64,000 nucleotides of DNA from Candidatus Endomicrobiellum cryptotermitis (GCA_031257835.1 JAIRNY010000012.1:89343-153342), one strand, 5' to 3'. Counted from the first letter of the stretch, positions 28,101 to 37,488 are shown. The notes: a model not told the origin generated them from the sequence alone. Translations and numbers: made by a program.

Positions 28101-28991
28101 ATGATGGTTAATTTTAAAGTAAATATAGATAAACTTTATTCTATGATGGACAAATGTAATATATGTCCAAAAAAATGTGGTGTAAATAGAAATAGGGGCC
28201 AACAAGGGCTTTGTAAAACTGCAGACAAAATATTTGTTGCAAGCATAAATGTGCATACTGGCGAAGAGCCTCCTATAAGTGCAAAGTGCGGTTCAGGAAC
28301 AATATTTTTTTCAAATTGTACTCTAAACTGTGTTTTCTGCCAGAACTATCCTATCAGCCAACTTGGCAATGGCAAAGAAATAAGTTTGGAGAGTTTAGTA
28401 GACAGTATTTTAAATCTTCAAAAACGCGGTGTACACAATATAAATTTTGTTACACCAACTCACTATAGTGCACAAATAGCAAAGGCTGTACATACTGCTA
28501 AAAAAAAGGATTTAGTTTGCCTGTTGTTTACAATTGTAGTGGTTAGGAAAATGTTGAAACATTAAAACTTTTAGAAGGGATAGTTGATATATACTTGCCA
28601 GACATAAAATATGCAGATAATGAAATTGCCTTGAAATATTCTAAGGTTAACAATTATGTTCAAATAAATCAGTTAGCTTTAAAAGAAATGAAAAGACAAG
28701 TTGGCGATTTGGAAGTTGATAAAAATGCAATAGCAAAAAAAGGTACTATTGTAAGGCACTTAGTTTTACCTGGCAATGTAAACAACACTAAAAATGTTTT
28801 AAAATTTATAGCTAAAGATTTATCTACAAACACATATGTCAGTTTAATGTCACAATATCATACTGCGTTATAGATCAAACGATTTTAAAGAACTATCACA
28901 TTCGTTAACTCTGCAAGAGTATCAAGAAGTAGTTAACTATCTTGAAGTATTAAAATTAAAAAATGGATGGATTCAAGATTTGCAGACTTAA
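28101..28991 (+). pseudogene. radical SAM protein of the PflA-related (COG1313/PflX) type, broken
   Basis: The N-terminal part is intact: CNICPKKCGVNRNRGQQGLC and the radical SAM cluster motif CTLNCVFCQNYP. Around 28500 a run of eight A is one base short, shifting out of AKKKGFSLPVVYNCSG; the restored frame then has TAG where YENVETLKLL is expected. It continues as VDIYLPDIKYADNEIA to HTAL, shifts once more, and ends as SNDFKELSHSLTLQEYQEVV with a stop at 28991. Function of the family is unknown; it resembles pyruvate formate-lyase activases. Confidence 0.8.
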
Positions 28992-29041
28992 TTTCCTGTA
29001 TATATTGGGTTTATAAGTTGTTTATTAGAGGAGTAAAAATT

Positions 29042-30262
29042 GTGAAATATGAAAATGGACTTAGTTCTATCTTGTTACCTGACATAAATAGTCTTTGTGC
29101 GTCGGTTATTATTTTTGTTCGAGTGGGTTCTATAGATGAAAACCCTTCACAAGCAGGCCTTTCTCATTTTTTGGAACATTTAATGTTTAAAGGTAGTAAA
29201 AATTATCCGGGTGATTTAATGTCTAGAAATGTTGAGAATATGGGTGGAGAAATAAATGCTGCCACATTAAAAGAATTTACAATTTACCACATAAACATAC
29301 AAAAAGATTGTGTTGAAGAAAGCATAAAAATACTTGCTGATGCTATAACAAATCCACTTTTTCCTCAAAATGAAATTGATATGGAAAGAAAAGTTGTTAT
29401 AGAAGAAATTCAACGACATTTAGATAATCCAGGATCTGTTCTTTATGAAAAGTTTTATGGAACTCTTTATACTCAAAGTGTATTAAAAAATAGCATAATA
29501 GGAACAGCTGATGTTATTGCAAACGTTTCTCATAAAGAAATAGAGGACTATTATAAAACGCATTATGTGCCTGCAAAAATGTTTGTTGTTGTTGCAGGTA
29601 ACTTTGATAAAATAAAGGTAAAAAATCTTATAAGTAAAACATTTGGCAATTTGTCTAAACAAAACGTGCCAAAAGATCCTATCTGTCTAGAAAATGTGCG
29701 TGTTGGTAAAAATATAGTTGAGTATGGCAAAGTAGAAATTGGATACATGCTTAGCGGGTTTTTGGTAGATGATATAAAGGAAGACAATATTTATATTGCT
29801 GATTTAGCTGCAAGTGTTCTAGGTGGGGGAAAAACATCTAGACTATATAAATCTCTTTATGAAGATAAACGTATTGTATATACTATAGATTGCTCATTTT
29901 CTACACATAAGGGAACGTGCAATATGTGTATTATTTCTGTTTTTGATGCTAAAAATGTTGATTCTATAAGTGCAGAAATTCAAAGACAAATAGAAGACAT
30001 TATTATTAAAGGTATTACCTGCGAAGAATTAAATAGAGCTAAACTTTCAAGAAAAACTTCTTGGAGTTTTTCTTTAGAGAGATCTTTTGATATTGCTGAA
30101 ACGTACGGTTACTGGCATTTAATGGATAAAAAAGAGTTTATAGACGAATATATAACAAAAATAGAGTCTATAACAATTGACGATATTAAAAGTTTTTTTA
30201 AAAAGTTTTATTCTAAAGAAATATTCTCTAATGTAGTGTTACTCCCCAAAGAAAATTTGTAA
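29042..30262 (+). CDS. M16 zinc peptidase, catalytic
   Basis: About 406 residues of the insulinase/processing-peptidase family. The inverted zinc motif HFLEH (HxxEH) is present in AGLSHFLEHLMFKGSKNY, with the distal glutamate in the ERKVVIEEI region. AGAGGAG eight bases before the GTG at 29042 sets the start; the ORF-track start 75 bases upstream lies inside the radical SAM remnant. It is followed by a second M16 gene lacking the motif, a typical active/inactive pair. It degrades peptides, location not decided by a clear signal sequence. Confidence 0.88.
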   Translation: MKYENGLSSILLPDINSLCASVIIFVRVGSIDENPSQAGLSHFLEHLMFKGSKNYPGDLMSRNVENMGGEINAATLKEFTIYHINIQKDCVEESIKILADAITNPLFPQNEIDMERKVVIEEIQRHLDNPGSVLYEKFYGTLYTQSVLKNSIIGTADVIANVSHKEIEDYYKTHYVPAKMFVVVAGNFDKIKVKNLISKTFGNLSKQNVPKDPICLENVRVGKNIVEYGKVEIGYMLSGFLVDDIKEDNIYIADLAASVLGGGKTSRLYKSLYEDKRIVYTIDCSFSTHKGTCNMCIISVFDAKNVDSISAEIQRQIEDIIIKGITCEELNRAKLSRKTSWSFSLERSFDIAETYGYWHLMDKKEFIDEYITKIESITIDDIKSFFKKFYSKEIFSNVVLLPKENL

Positions 30263-30304
30263 TGTGTAAGTTCAAACTTTTGTAGTTTGTGCTTGGAGGT
30301 TAAA

Positions 30305-31525
30305 TTGAAAAGTTTTGCCCTAAAAAATAATATTAAAGTTGTTTTTAATAAAACCAAGGGAGTTAAAGTTGTTGCTATAAGAATTTTAACGCCAGTTTCT
30401 GTTATAGCTGAAAGTTTGCACAATGCTGGCATATCATATCTTACTTCAAAACTTATGACGCACTCTACTAAAAAATATTCTTCACAGCAGCTTGCAAAAG
30501 CTGTAGAGGATATTGGTTCTGAACTTGTTGGAGATGCAGATTATGATACAGCAGAAATAAGCATGTCTTTTCTTAGCCAATATTTTGATAGGGCTACAGA
30601 AATTCTTTCAGATATTATTTTAAATCCTGAGTTGGATGAAAAAGAATTATCTTTTGAAAAACAAAATGTAATAGCGTTCCTTGATTCTAGAAAAGATAGT
30701 ATAGGCAGAACTGCTTTAGACAATTTTATAAAAGTATTTTATGAGGATGCTTCTTATTCTAACCCTATTTTAGGCTCTAAAGAAACCATTTTAAAAATTA
30801 CTAGGAATGATTTATTGCAATGGCATAAATATTCTTATAATGCTTCAAACATTTTAATTTCAGTGGCAGGTAATATAGATAAGGCTCTTGTAAAAGAATC
30901 TTTAGAAAAACATCTTTCTTTAATTCCTTCTGGTAAAAAGTTTAAAAAACCTGTATTTAGTTTAAGACATTTAGAAAATATAAAAAAAGAAATAAAAGGT
31001 AAATTTAACCAAGCATATATTCATATTGGGTTTCCTGCTCCTGATTTAAATGACAGAAATTCTATTACAGTTGGAGTTATAAGTGCAGTTCTTGGCTCAA
31101 AAATGACAAGCAGATTATTTGTTGAGTTAAGAGAAAAACTGGGCCTTGCTTATGAAGTAAGTACTATGTATCCACTAAGAGTAGAAAAAAGTTTTTTTTC
31201 AATTTATATAGGTCTTGATAAGAAAAATATAGAACTAACTTTAAAAAAAATTGAAGAGATTTTAAAAGATTTTTGTACAATAAAAATTTCTAAGCAAGAG
31301 CTAGAGAGTACAAAAAGATATATTAAAGGTATATATTTTATGAGCAGGCAAACAGTAAGTAAACAAACTTTTTATTATGGCTGGCTTGAAATTGTTGGGC
31401 GAGGATTTAAGTATGAAGAACAATATGTAAGAGAGTTGGATATGGTGACTTCGGAAGATTTAATTGATGTAGCAAATAAAATGTTTTCTCAAAATTCTGT
31501 AACCATTATTGTAAATCCAGAATAA
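30305..31525 (+). CDS. M16 peptidase-like protein, non-catalytic partner
   Basis: About 406 residues. Where HxxEH should be, the sequence reads NAGISYLTSKLMTHSTKKY, so the zinc site is missing. The C-terminal substrate-binding signature is present: SRLFVELREKLGLAYEVSTMY (the family's R/Y pair). In two-subunit M16 enzymes one partner supplies zinc chemistry and the other supplies this R/Y clamp. GGAGG four bases before the TTG at 30305 sets the start. 42 bases after the catalytic gene. Confidence 0.85.
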   Translation: MKSFALKNNIKVVFNKTKGVKVVAIRILTPVSVIAESLHNAGISYLTSKLMTHSTKKYSSQQLAKAVEDIGSELVGDADYDTAEISMSFLSQYFDRATEILSDIILNPELDEKELSFEKQNVIAFLDSRKDSIGRTALDNFIKVFYEDASYSNPILGSKETILKITRNDLLQWHKYSYNASNILISVAGNIDKALVKESLEKHLSLIPSGKKFKKPVFSLRHLENIKKEIKGKFNQAYIHIGFPAPDLNDRNSITVGVISAVLGSKMTSRLFVELREKLGLAYEVSTMYPLRVEKSFFSIYIGLDKKNIELTLKKIEEILKDFCTIKISKQELESTKRYIKGIYFMSRQTVSKQTFYYGWLEIVGRGFKYEEQYVRELDMVTSEDLIDVANKMFSQNSVTIIVNPE

Positions 31526-31545
31526 AAAGATATGGTGGTTTTAAA

Positions 31546-33000
31546 TTGAACAAACTTATTGAAAAAATTAACAATTTATCACAAGGATACGACGTTTATG
31601 CAGTAGGCGGCTTTGTTAGAGACTTATATCTAAACTGCAAAAATGGGGACATAGATTTAGTTGTAAATAAAGAACCTTTGAAGTATGCTAAAAAACTAGC
31701 AAAATTTTTCAAAGCAAAACTTATAACTTTAGATAAGGTGTCTGAAACTTATAGAATAATTCTAAAAGATAATAAAATTAAAAATATAGATATATCACGT
31801 TTTTGCGCAAACACAATAGAAGAAGATTTACAAAGTAGAGATTTCACGGTTAATGCAATAGCTTTTAATTTAAAAGATTTCAAGAATTTTAAACAACATG
31901 TAATTTTATCAAAAAAGACCGCTTTAAAAGATTTAAAAGCAAAAATATTGAATCCAGTTTCTTCTAAATCTTTTAAAACAGACGCTTTAAGGATGTTAAG
32001 AGGATTTCGTTTTATGGCAGAACATAGTTTTAAAATTTCAGAATCCTCTTTAAAGCAAATAAAAAGCAAAGCAAAACTTATAAGTGATGTGTCTAAAGAA
32101 AGAGTAAAAAACGAATTTTCAAGAATTCTTGCAACAAACAATGCGGCAAAGGTGTTAAAGATGATGGATAAAGCTGGCCTTTTAGATGCGGTTTTTCCTG
32201 AAATTGTTAAAATGAAAAAAGGCAGTAAAAAGTATTATTATCATAAAGGCGGACTATTTGAGCATTCTTTTAAAACTTTTGAATCTTCAGAGAACATTTT
32301 AAGTAATTTGAAAAAATATTTTCCTCAAAATTATATTGATTTACAAAAACGTTTTAAAGACAACTTTTCTTTTTCAGAAAATGTTACAAGAGAAGGTTTA
32401 ATAAAGTTTGTAGCTTTGTTTCACGATAATGCAAAGCCGGAAACAGCGTCTTTTGAAAATGGTAAAATGCATTTTTTTGGTCATGAAGAGAAAGGTGCCC
32501 AAAAAATAAAAGGAATAATGTCTGCTTTAAAATTTAGTAAAAAGGATATTGAATTTTCAGTATTTTTAGTTAGGCATCATATGAGATTGTCCACTTTAAC
32601 AAGAGATAATATAGTAACTAAAAAAGCTTCTTTAAAACTTTTTAGAGATATAGGTGATTTTATTTCAGAGTTGTTGGTTGTTTCTATGTCAGATTGGCAT
32701 TCATACAAAAACTTAAAAGTTTTTTCAAAGAGCAAATTAAATCTCCAAGAACAATCTTTAAGAGAACTTGTAAGATACTATTACGAATTAAAAAATGCTA
32801 AACCTTTAGAGAAGATTATTGACGGCAACGTAATAATGAAAAAGTTTTCTTTAAAACCAGGCCCCATAATTGGTGAACTTCTAAAAAATGTATTGATAGC
32901 TCAAGAAGAAGGAAAAGTGACAAATGTCAAAGAAGCTTTAGAATTTGTTTCTTTAAAATTGACACAGATTAAAAAAAAAGATAAAATCTGCCGGTATTAA
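31546..33000 (+). CDS. CCA-adding/poly(A) polymerase family nucleotidyltransferase with HD domain
   Basis: A class II tRNA nucleotidyltransferase-type protein of 484 residues. The N-terminal head has VYAVGGFVRDLYL and DIDLVV (catalytic aspartates), RDFTVNAIAFNL, and the neck RMLRGFRFMAEH. A C-terminal HD phosphohydrolase region contains YYHKGGLFEHSF and LFHDNAKPE. It would add CCA to tRNA 3' ends, needed because none of the four tRNA genes here encodes CCA. TTG start. Follows the M16 pair by 20 bases. Confidence 0.85.
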   Translation: MNKLIEKINNLSQGYDVYAVGGFVRDLYLNCKNGDIDLVVNKEPLKYAKKLAKFFKAKLITLDKVSETYRIILKDNKIKNIDISRFCANTIEEDLQSRDFTVNAIAFNLKDFKNFKQHVILSKKTALKDLKAKILNPVSSKSFKTDALRMLRGFRFMAEHSFKISESSLKQIKSKAKLISDVSKERVKNEFSRILATNNAAKVLKMMDKAGLLDAVFPEIVKMKKGSKKYYYHKGGLFEHSFKTFESSENILSNLKKYFPQNYIDLQKRFKDNFSFSENVTREGLIKFVALFHDNAKPETASFENGKMHFFGHEEKGAQKIKGIMSALKFSKKDIEFSVFLVRHHMRLSTLTRDNIVTKKASLKLFRDIGDFISELLVVSMSDWHSYKNLKVFSKSKLNLQEQSLRELVRYYYELKNAKPLEKIIDGNVIMKKFSLKPGPIIGELLKNVLIAQEEGKVTNVKEALEFVSLKLTQIKKKDKICRY

Positions 33001-33018
33001 ATCAAATATTTATTTATT

Positions 33019-33089
33019 GCGGGCGTAGTCTAGTGGTAAAACCCAAGCTTCCCAAGCTTGTGATGTGGGTTCGATTCCCATCGCCCGCT
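33019..33089 (+). tRNA. tRNA-Gly (anticodon CCC)
   Basis: Acceptor GCGGGCG/CGCCCGC, D-arm TAGTCTAGTGGTAAAAC, anticodon loop TTCCCAA on a CAAGC/GCTTG stem, T-arm TGGGTTCGATTCCCA. CCA is not encoded; discriminator T. Nineteen bases after the nucleotidyltransferase gene. Confidence 0.92.
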
Positions 33090-33120
33090 TTTTTACAATA
33101 CTATAAGTAAGGGGTGTATC

Positions 33121-33270
33121 ATGGCAGAAGCAAGATGTATGAAATGCAAAAAACAAGTAGAAGTTAAAGACCCTCAAGATATAGTAATGAAAAATGGCAT
33201 AAAAGCCATTTCTGGAGTATGTCCACATTGCTCAACAAAAGTCTTTAAGATTGTTGGCAAAACTAAATAG
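33121..33270 (+). CDS. 49-residue zinc-ribbon protein (DUF5679-like)
   Basis: Too short for the ORF track. ATG after AAGGGG encodes MAEARCMKCKKQVEVKDPQD, ending GVCPHCSTKVFKIVGKTK. Two CxxC pairs about 28 residues apart form a zinc ribbon; the pattern resembles small DUF5679 proteins of unknown function. Composition is ordinary for this genome and the frame is clean, so it is probably a real gene, between tRNA-Gly and rplM. Confidence 0.75.
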   Translation: MAEARCMKCKKQVEVKDPQDIVMKNGIKAISGVCPHCSTKVFKIVGKTK

Positions 33271-33524
33271 TTTCTCTATACATTGTTTAGATTAGGACAA
33301 TTATTGTATTTTTTAACAATATAAGGTGTTGCTTCTTTGTTATTGAAATACTATAATTATCTAATTATAATGTGACTGGTAAATTAGTTTTTCCACTAAA
33401 GTACTAACTTACATATAAGTTTAAGCCAAAGAGTATAGTAAAATATGTTTATATTTTTACTCTTGTGGTGTGATTTTGTTGCAATTGAAAAACAACTTTT
33501 ATTTATAGGATAAGGTTTTTAAAG

Positions 33525-33956
33525 ATGAATAAAAAGACTTATTTACCGAAACAGGATGCAATTGAAAGAAAGTGGCATTTAATAGACGCAAACAGGAAAG
33601 TTTTAGGAAGGCTTGCCGTGGAAGTAGCAGCTCTTTTAAGAGGCAAAGGAAAAGTTTTTTATACTAACCACATAGATTGTGGCGATTTTGTTATTGTTAC
33701 AAATGCTAGCAAAATAGTCCTTACAGGAAAGAAGCTTGACCAAAAAATGTATTTTACCTTTTCAGGATATCCAGGTGGAGCTAAACTGACGCCTTATTCT
33801 GTTTTAATGGCAGAAAATCCACAAAAAGCTTTACTTGCTGCTGTTAAAGGGATGTTGCCTAAAAATAAGCTTGCTCATAGGCAAATAACAAGACTTAAAG
33901 TTTTTAAAGATGATAAGCATAATCATAGTGCGCAATTAGCAGCTTCTGTAAAGTAA
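33525..33956 (+). CDS. rplM: 50S ribosomal protein L13
   Basis: 143 residues, normal length: WHLIDANRKVLGRLAVEVAALLRGK, then NHIDCGDFVIVTNA and MLPKNKLAHRQITRLKVF. The first gene of the universal rplM-rpsI pair. The 254 bases upstream hold no gene and presumably the promoter. Confidence 0.97.
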   Translation: MNKKTYLPKQDAIERKWHLIDANRKVLGRLAVEVAALLRGKGKVFYTNHIDCGDFVIVTNASKIVLTGKKLDQKMYFTFSGYPGGAKLTPYSVLMAENPQKALLAAVKGMLPKNKLAHRQITRLKVFKDDKHNHSAQLAASVK

Positions 33957-33968
33957 AGAGGAGAAAAA

Positions 33969-34370
33969 ATGAGTAATGTTTCTTATTTAAGCATGAGCAT
34001 AGGCCGCAGAAAAAATGCAATTGCCAGAGTAAGAGTTTCAAGCGGTAGTGGCAAAATTATAGTTAATGACAAATCAGTAGATGAATATTTTATTGGCTTA
34101 GACAGACTAAAAAAATTGGCTTTAGAACCTATGAATGTTTGGAGTGGCGTTAAAAGTTATGATTTTTTTGTAAACGTTTCTGGTGGCGGTGTAAGTGGAC
34201 AAGCTGGCGCTATAAGCCATGGTTTAGCAAGGGCAATTTTAAAACTTAACGAGTCGTCCAGAGCAGCTCTCAGAAGGGAAGATCTTTTAACTAGGGACTC
34301 TAGAATGGTTGAGAGAAAAAAACCTGGCAGACCAAAAGCTAGAAAGCGGTTCCAATTTTCAAAACGTTAA
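33969..34370 (+). CDS. rpsI: 30S ribosomal protein S9
   Basis: 133 residues: SIGRRKNAIARVRVSSGSG at the N-terminus, GGGVSGQAGAISHGLARAI, and the basic C-terminal tail KKPGRPKARKRFQFSKR whose last residues reach the ribosomal P site. GAGGAG upstream; 12 bases after rplM. Confidence 0.97.
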   Translation: MSNVSYLSMSIGRRKNAIARVRVSSGSGKIIVNDKSVDEYFIGLDRLKKLALEPMNVWSGVKSYDFFVNVSGGGVSGQAGAISHGLARAILKLNESSRAALRREDLLTRDSRMVERKKPGRPKARKRFQFSKR

Positions 34371-34399
34371 ATTTATATTACACATAACAAATAAAGAAG

Positions 34400-34433
34400 G
34401 AAGTTGTTGAGTACTCAACAACTTCTTTTTTTT
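34400..34433 (+). terminator. terminator after rpsI
   Basis: A perfect 26-base palindrome (GAAGTTGTTGAGT and its complement) followed by eight or more T. Ends the rplM-rpsI operon. Confidence 0.9.
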
Positions 34434-34702
34434 ATTTGTAAATCTTTAGATTCCTGACTTAACCATTCGGATTCAACACTCATAAAATATAGACTCCTTA
34501 AAAGAGACCTTGTTTAGTACAAATGTATATGAAATTATTAGTCTTGAGTTCTCCCTCAACCTAATTTTTTACATTTAGTACAATTGAGGCATTAATACAC
34601 ACAAAAAATAATAATAATAGTAGTATATGTTTTCTTGTACCAAAAATAGGTAATATGTACTTATAAAGGATATTATTAGTTCCCAAGAAAACCGCTTGGA
34701 AG

Positions 34703-34722
34703 CTGCGGACGTAAGTCCGCAG
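34703..34722 (+). repeat. REP-like hairpin 1
   Basis: CTGCGGAC, loop GTAA, GTCCGCAG: an 8-bp perfect stem. Compared with hairpin 2 in the 34760-34814 repeat, two stem base pairs differ but stay paired, showing the fold is conserved. It lies in a 490-base stretch after rpsI that otherwise holds no recognisable gene. Confidence 0.7.
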
Positions 34723-34759
34723 AGGAAACAAATTCCCAAGTCGTCTTTTTAATTGGGAC

Positions 34760-34814
34760 AAGCGGAGCTTGCATTCTGATTTCAAGCTATGGACGTAAGT
34801 CCATAGCAGTTGAC
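34760..34814 (+). repeat. 55-bp repeat with REP-like hairpin 2 (second copy inverted at 63886)
   Basis: AAGCGGAGCTTG at the start, ending CATAGCAGTTGAC; it contains the hairpin GCTATGGAC, loop GTAA, GTCCATAGC at 34786-34807. The complement of 63886-63940 matches it at 54 of 55 positions. Confidence 0.85.
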
Positions 34815-34861
34815 AGAACAAATGGTAGTAAGCAGCCAAACATTGGGAGGAAACAGTTGTG

Positions 34862-35457
34862 ATGATAGCAAAATAGGAAGTGTTGCATTACTATTTCAAA
34901 CGGGATATTTAAAAGGAAAAAATTGACGAGTAAAGGGTCATATGCGTATATCTTAGACTTTCCCAACTACGAAGTAAAAGACGCATGCATAACGAGTTTA
35001 ATAGGTCATACGTGCACAAAGACGAACAAGATATAAAATAGATTTGAGCGATAAGGTATATGAGGGTTTAGAAGAAAGAGATGAGAAAACATTGGAAGAA
35101 AGTTTAAGAGAGTTGTATGCAAACATACCGTATGATTTGCCCATAGGGGAAGAGAAATATTATCATTCGTTATTTTTACTAGCGACACGTATGAGCGGAT
35201 ATGAAGTAGAAATAGAAGCGCATACAGATAAGGGAAGGATAGATGTAGTGATAAAAGGAAAAGAAAGAGTAGTAGTGGTAGAGATCAAGTACGCAAAAGG
35301 AAAAGAGGCAGAGGTAGAAAGTAAGATAGAAGAAGCAATGAGGCAGATAAGAGAAGGGAAGTACTATGAGAAGTACAAGAGTAACAAAGTTACTTTATTA
35401 GCTATAGTGTTTGGAGACAATAAAGAGATAAGATATAAGTTTGAAAGAGTTAATTAG
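34862..35457 (+). pseudogene. AAA-ATPase-like/PD-(D/E)XK (PF09820/PF08011-type) protein, 3' remnant
   Basis: The fragment begins IGSVALLFQTGYLKGK, is shifted, reads GSYAYILDFPNYEVKDACIT, stops, and continues in another frame as SDKVYEGLEERDEKTLEESL to a nuclease-type domain with GRIDVVIKGKERVVVVEIKY (the D-x(n)-ExK core). This is the C-terminal part of a widespread AAA-ATPase-like family often found in gut bacteria; the ATPase itself is gone. The coding strand is very purine-rich, unlike neighbours. REP-like hairpins lie just upstream. Confidence 0.7.
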
Positions 35458-35480
35458 TTTAGTACCCTGGTTAAGTTACC

Positions 35481-36197
35481 TTATAGGTCAAGGTCAAATT
35501 GGACTAGCTGTGTAGCTGCTTTTTTTGCAAGCATATCTACTCTATCGTTTTTAAGGTTTCCTGTATGGCTTTTAATATGTCTCCACTGGATTTGGATATT
35601 GGTATTTCTTATAAAATTTACGTATTCTAACGAAAGCTCATTTTTTGCTTGCCATTTGCCTGTAGCAAAACTTTCTATCCCTTGATAATCGTAATTTATT
35701 CTTATTTTTTTTACATTATTTTTTTGGCACCATTTTAAAGTTTCTAGTACGGATTTAAGTTCTCCGCCAAATTGTCTAGACTGAGTGTCTTTTATAGTGC
35801 CAAACAATTCTGTTTGTATATTATTGCCTAAATAAATGATAGATGCATAACTTGTTCTGCCGTTAATATATGCCCCATCAACAAAGGCTTCGTAAATACC
35901 GCTTTGACTGTCATAAATTTTAAAACCGTTTAGTTTGTTCCATGTAGACTCAATAATTGAATCTATTTCGGAACTTGATATTTGCCTTTTTAAGGAGTAA
36001 GTTTGTTTTGTAGGTTTATAATATAAAAATAGGATACCTTTTACTATGCCATTTTGGTTAACAAGAAGTTTTACAAGATAGTCTTTAAAAGAATTGTTGT
36101 CAAATGAAATGTTTATGTTTTCTGTTTCAAGAGTTTTTTTTAGTTCTAAAGCTTTGTTACTGAGTTCAGTTTTACACATTGTTATTTTTTCTGTCAT
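35481..36197 (-). CDS. ribonuclease H-family protein with N-terminal extension
   Basis: 238 residues. The C-terminal 140 form an RNase HI domain with the four acidic catalytic residues visible: EAFVDGA, GGELKSVLE, NYDYQG, and KNDRVDMLAKKAA; the WRHIKSHTG handle is also present. It cuts RNA in RNA-DNA hybrids. The first 95 residues are an extension of unknown role. GGGAG precedes the ATG, which overlaps the rmuC stop by four bases. Confidence 0.85.
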   Translation of the reverse strand: MTEKITMCKTELSNKALELKKTLETENINISFDNNSFKDYLVKLLVNQNGIVKGILFLYYKPTKQTYSLKRQISSSEIDSIIESTWNKLNGFKIYDSQSGIYEAFVDGAYINGRTSYASIIYLGNNIQTELFGTIKDTQSRQFGGELKSVLETLKWCQKNNVKKIRINYDYQGIESFATGKWQAKNELSLEYVNFIRNTNIQIQWRHIKSHTGNLKNDRVDMLAKKAATQLVQFDLDL

Positions 36198-37378
36198 TGT
36201 TGCTCCCGAGATTGTTTTAATAATTCCTGTGGTATTTCTTTTTTTGTTGATGCTCCAAGTTCTTTTAATTTTTGTACTCTATCTATAAGACTGTCTCCTT
36301 TTTTGTCCGAACAAAAAAGTCTTTTTATGGCCTCCTCAATTTTATTTTTTGCTTCAGATATTTTTTTGTCTGCCTCAAGCAAAGTTTGTGTAAACGTTAC
36401 AAATTTATCGTAGAGATTTCCACCTTCTTTAGCAATTTCGATTACATTTTTTTTCTGATATTCTTGCCTCCATATATATTCTACAGTTTTTAATGTGGCA
36501 AGCAGTGTTGAAGGGGTTACAATTGCTATATTTTTCTTAAAAGCATAAGACACAAGGTCAGGTTTATCCTGCAGAGCAAGAGAAATAGAATTTTCTATTG
36601 GCACAAACATCAATACATACTCAGGTTGGTTAATGTCTGTCAAGGATGCGTAGTCTTTTGAAGCAAGTTCATCAATATGTTTTTTTATGCTTATTGAATG
36701 CTCTTTTAGATAAGTTTTTTTATCTATTTCATTTTTAGTATTATAGTATTTTTCATAAGCTAAGAGAGAAGTTTTTGCATCTATTATAATGTGCTTATCT
36801 TCGGGAAGTTTTACTATATAGTCAGGTATTTTTGTGTTATCAGCATCTTTAAATTGTTTTTGAGATAAATAGTTTACACCTTCTATCATGCCAACGTACT
36901 CAAAAATACGTTCAAGACTTAGTTCCCCCCAAATTCCTTGAAGTTTAGGATCTCCTTTTAATGCATCTGTAAGATTGTTAGCTTCTTTACTTAATTTATT
37001 ATTTAGAGCTACTAACTTTTCTAATTCCTTTTGCAAACTAGACATTTTTTCTGCTTCGTAAACTTGCAGCGAATCTACTTTAATTTTGAATTCGTCAATT
37101 TTTGTTTTAAATGGAGAAACTATAGTTTCTAAAGACAATTTATTTAAATCTATAATTTTGGTGTTTTTTTCTTCTAATACTTTTGAAGCGATATTTTCAA
37201 ATTGTATTGCTAAAGACGAGTTAAACTTTTCTTGATTTTTTAAAGTTTCTGTTAAATCTTCTATTTTTTGTTTTTTCGTCGCAAGATCTTTGGAAATGAA
37301 TATATATCTTTTTATAAATAACATGCTGCCAACAGCAGTTCCAAGAAAAAATAATAAGATAGATAATAATATACTCAT
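36194..37378 (-). CDS. rmuC: DNA recombination protein RmuC
   Basis: About 394 residues: an N-terminal membrane anchor (LLSILLFFLGTAVGSML), a long coiled coil to about residue 140, then the RmuC nuclease-like domain with LQGIWGELSLERIFE, IPDYIVKLPEDKHIIIDAKT and EYVLMFVPIE. It limits inversions at short repeats in E. coli. I start at 37378, where GAGGA precedes ATG; the ORF track begins 12 codons earlier. Confidence 0.88.
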   Translation of the reverse strand: MSILLSILLFFLGTAVGSMLFIKRYIFISKDLATKKQKIEDLTETLKNQEKFNSSLAIQFENIASKVLEEKNTKIIDLNKLSLETIVSPFKTKIDEFKIKVDSLQVYEAEKMSSLQKELEKLVALNNKLSKEANNLTDALKGDPKLQGIWGELSLERIFEYVGMIEGVNYLSQKQFKDADNTKIPDYIVKLPEDKHIIIDAKTSLLAYEKYYNTKNEIDKKTYLKEHSISIKKHIDELASKDYASLTDINQPEYVLMFVPIENSISLALQDKPDLVSYAFKKNIAIVTPSTLLATLKTVEYIWRQEYQKKNVIEIAKEGGNLYDKFVTFTQTLLEADKKISEAKNKIEEAIKRLFCSDKKGDSLIDRVQKLKELGASTKKEIPQELLKQSREQQ

Positions 37379-37488
37379 AATTCCTCTAAATTTATACTTA
37401 ATTAAAAAAGACAATAAACTTTTATCATGCCATTAACAAAGATATGCTAGAAAACTTTTATGTAAACATTTAAATTTATTGTTTTTTT

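Noticed and set aside
34561-34839. 92-residue minus-strand ORF
   Set aside because: It runs through the REP-like hairpins and low-complexity ATT repeats; no start context or family pattern.
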